33,078 nt of DNA from positions 1 through 33,078 of the forward strand of contig CAZOXZ010000009.1 in NCBI GenBank assembly GCA_964583865.1. Direction: 5' to 3'. Position numbers and translations under genes: made by a program. Each line of letters opens with the position of its first letter. The stretch's first letter is position 1. Positions 33,036 to 33,078 of the stretch are shown piece after piece. This DNA comes from DASSBG01 sp964583865. Its GTDB lineage: Bacteria > Pseudomonadota > Gammaproteobacteria > Xanthomonadales > Rhodanobacteraceae. The notes beneath the pieces were generated by a model. The model ran no database searches and was not told where the DNA came from. It saw only the letters and a list, made by a program, of their open reading frames with translations.

Positions 33036-33078
33036 GCGCGGTCCTCCAAAGAAACGGGCCGCGCGTTGCCGGCGCGGC

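Overview
The window is a stretch of high-GC chromosome from a gammaproteobacterium. It most resembles the Xanthomonadales/Lysobacterales: two TonB-dependent receptors, a CrbS/CrbR two-component pair, DUF2007 proteins, a TDT carrier and several large secreted enzymes, all with strong GC3 bias. That placement is inferred from gene content, not from a marker gene. A run of ten Ns inside prpD (23601-23610) shows a scaffolded draft assembly. I saw no rRNA, tRNA, CRISPR array, phage gene or complete insertion sequence.

Layout. 1-377: a 3' remnant of a ribose-phosphate pyrophosphokinase gene. 378-5390: a GntP-family permease diverging from a TonB-dependent receptor, which is followed by a lipoprotein-type polyhydroxybutyrate depolymerase; together these look like an uptake and breakdown module for PHB or 3-hydroxybutyrate oligomers. 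5485-9473: the hybrid kinase CrbS (symporter-kinase-receiver) and, tail to tail with it, the LuxR-type regulator CrbR, a pair known in relatives to control acetate use. 9535-9785: a 251-bp MITE-like element with inverted ends and a CTAG target duplication. 9799-10479: a DUF2007 protein and diacylglycerol kinase. 10585-15717: a secreted S9 peptidase and a second, Oar-like TonB-dependent receptor, a plausible peptide-scavenging pair. 15793-18748: a MerR-type sensor and a CPC-type copper/silver P1B-ATPase in one operon with a clear long-spacer promoter. 18753-20487 (minus): a TDT-family carrier and a DUF502 membrane protein. 20588-23112 (minus): a TIGR03032-like protein translationally coupled to a GNAT-like protein, then a beta-class glutathione S-transferase. 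23274-26005 (plus): prpD, interrupted by the assembly gap, and an OmpA-family porin. 26250-27530 (minus): acyl-CoA thioesterase II and a second DUF2007 protein. 27674-33035 (minus): two tandem paralogous secreted zinc metalloproteases of leishmanolysin-like layout, a small secreted protein overlapping the start of one of them, and an AmpD-like amidase upstream of the other.

How the parts fit. Several genes converge on acyl-CoA, acetate and propionate metabolism (PHB depolymerase, GntP permease, CrbSR, PrpD, TesB), and others on the cell envelope or digestion of external polymers (TonB receptors, S9 peptidase, metalloproteases, amidase, OmpA, DgkA). The least described content is the twin metalloprotease locus with its small coupled partner. 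The most mechanistically suggestive is the PHB module. The MITE is the clearest non-coding structure.
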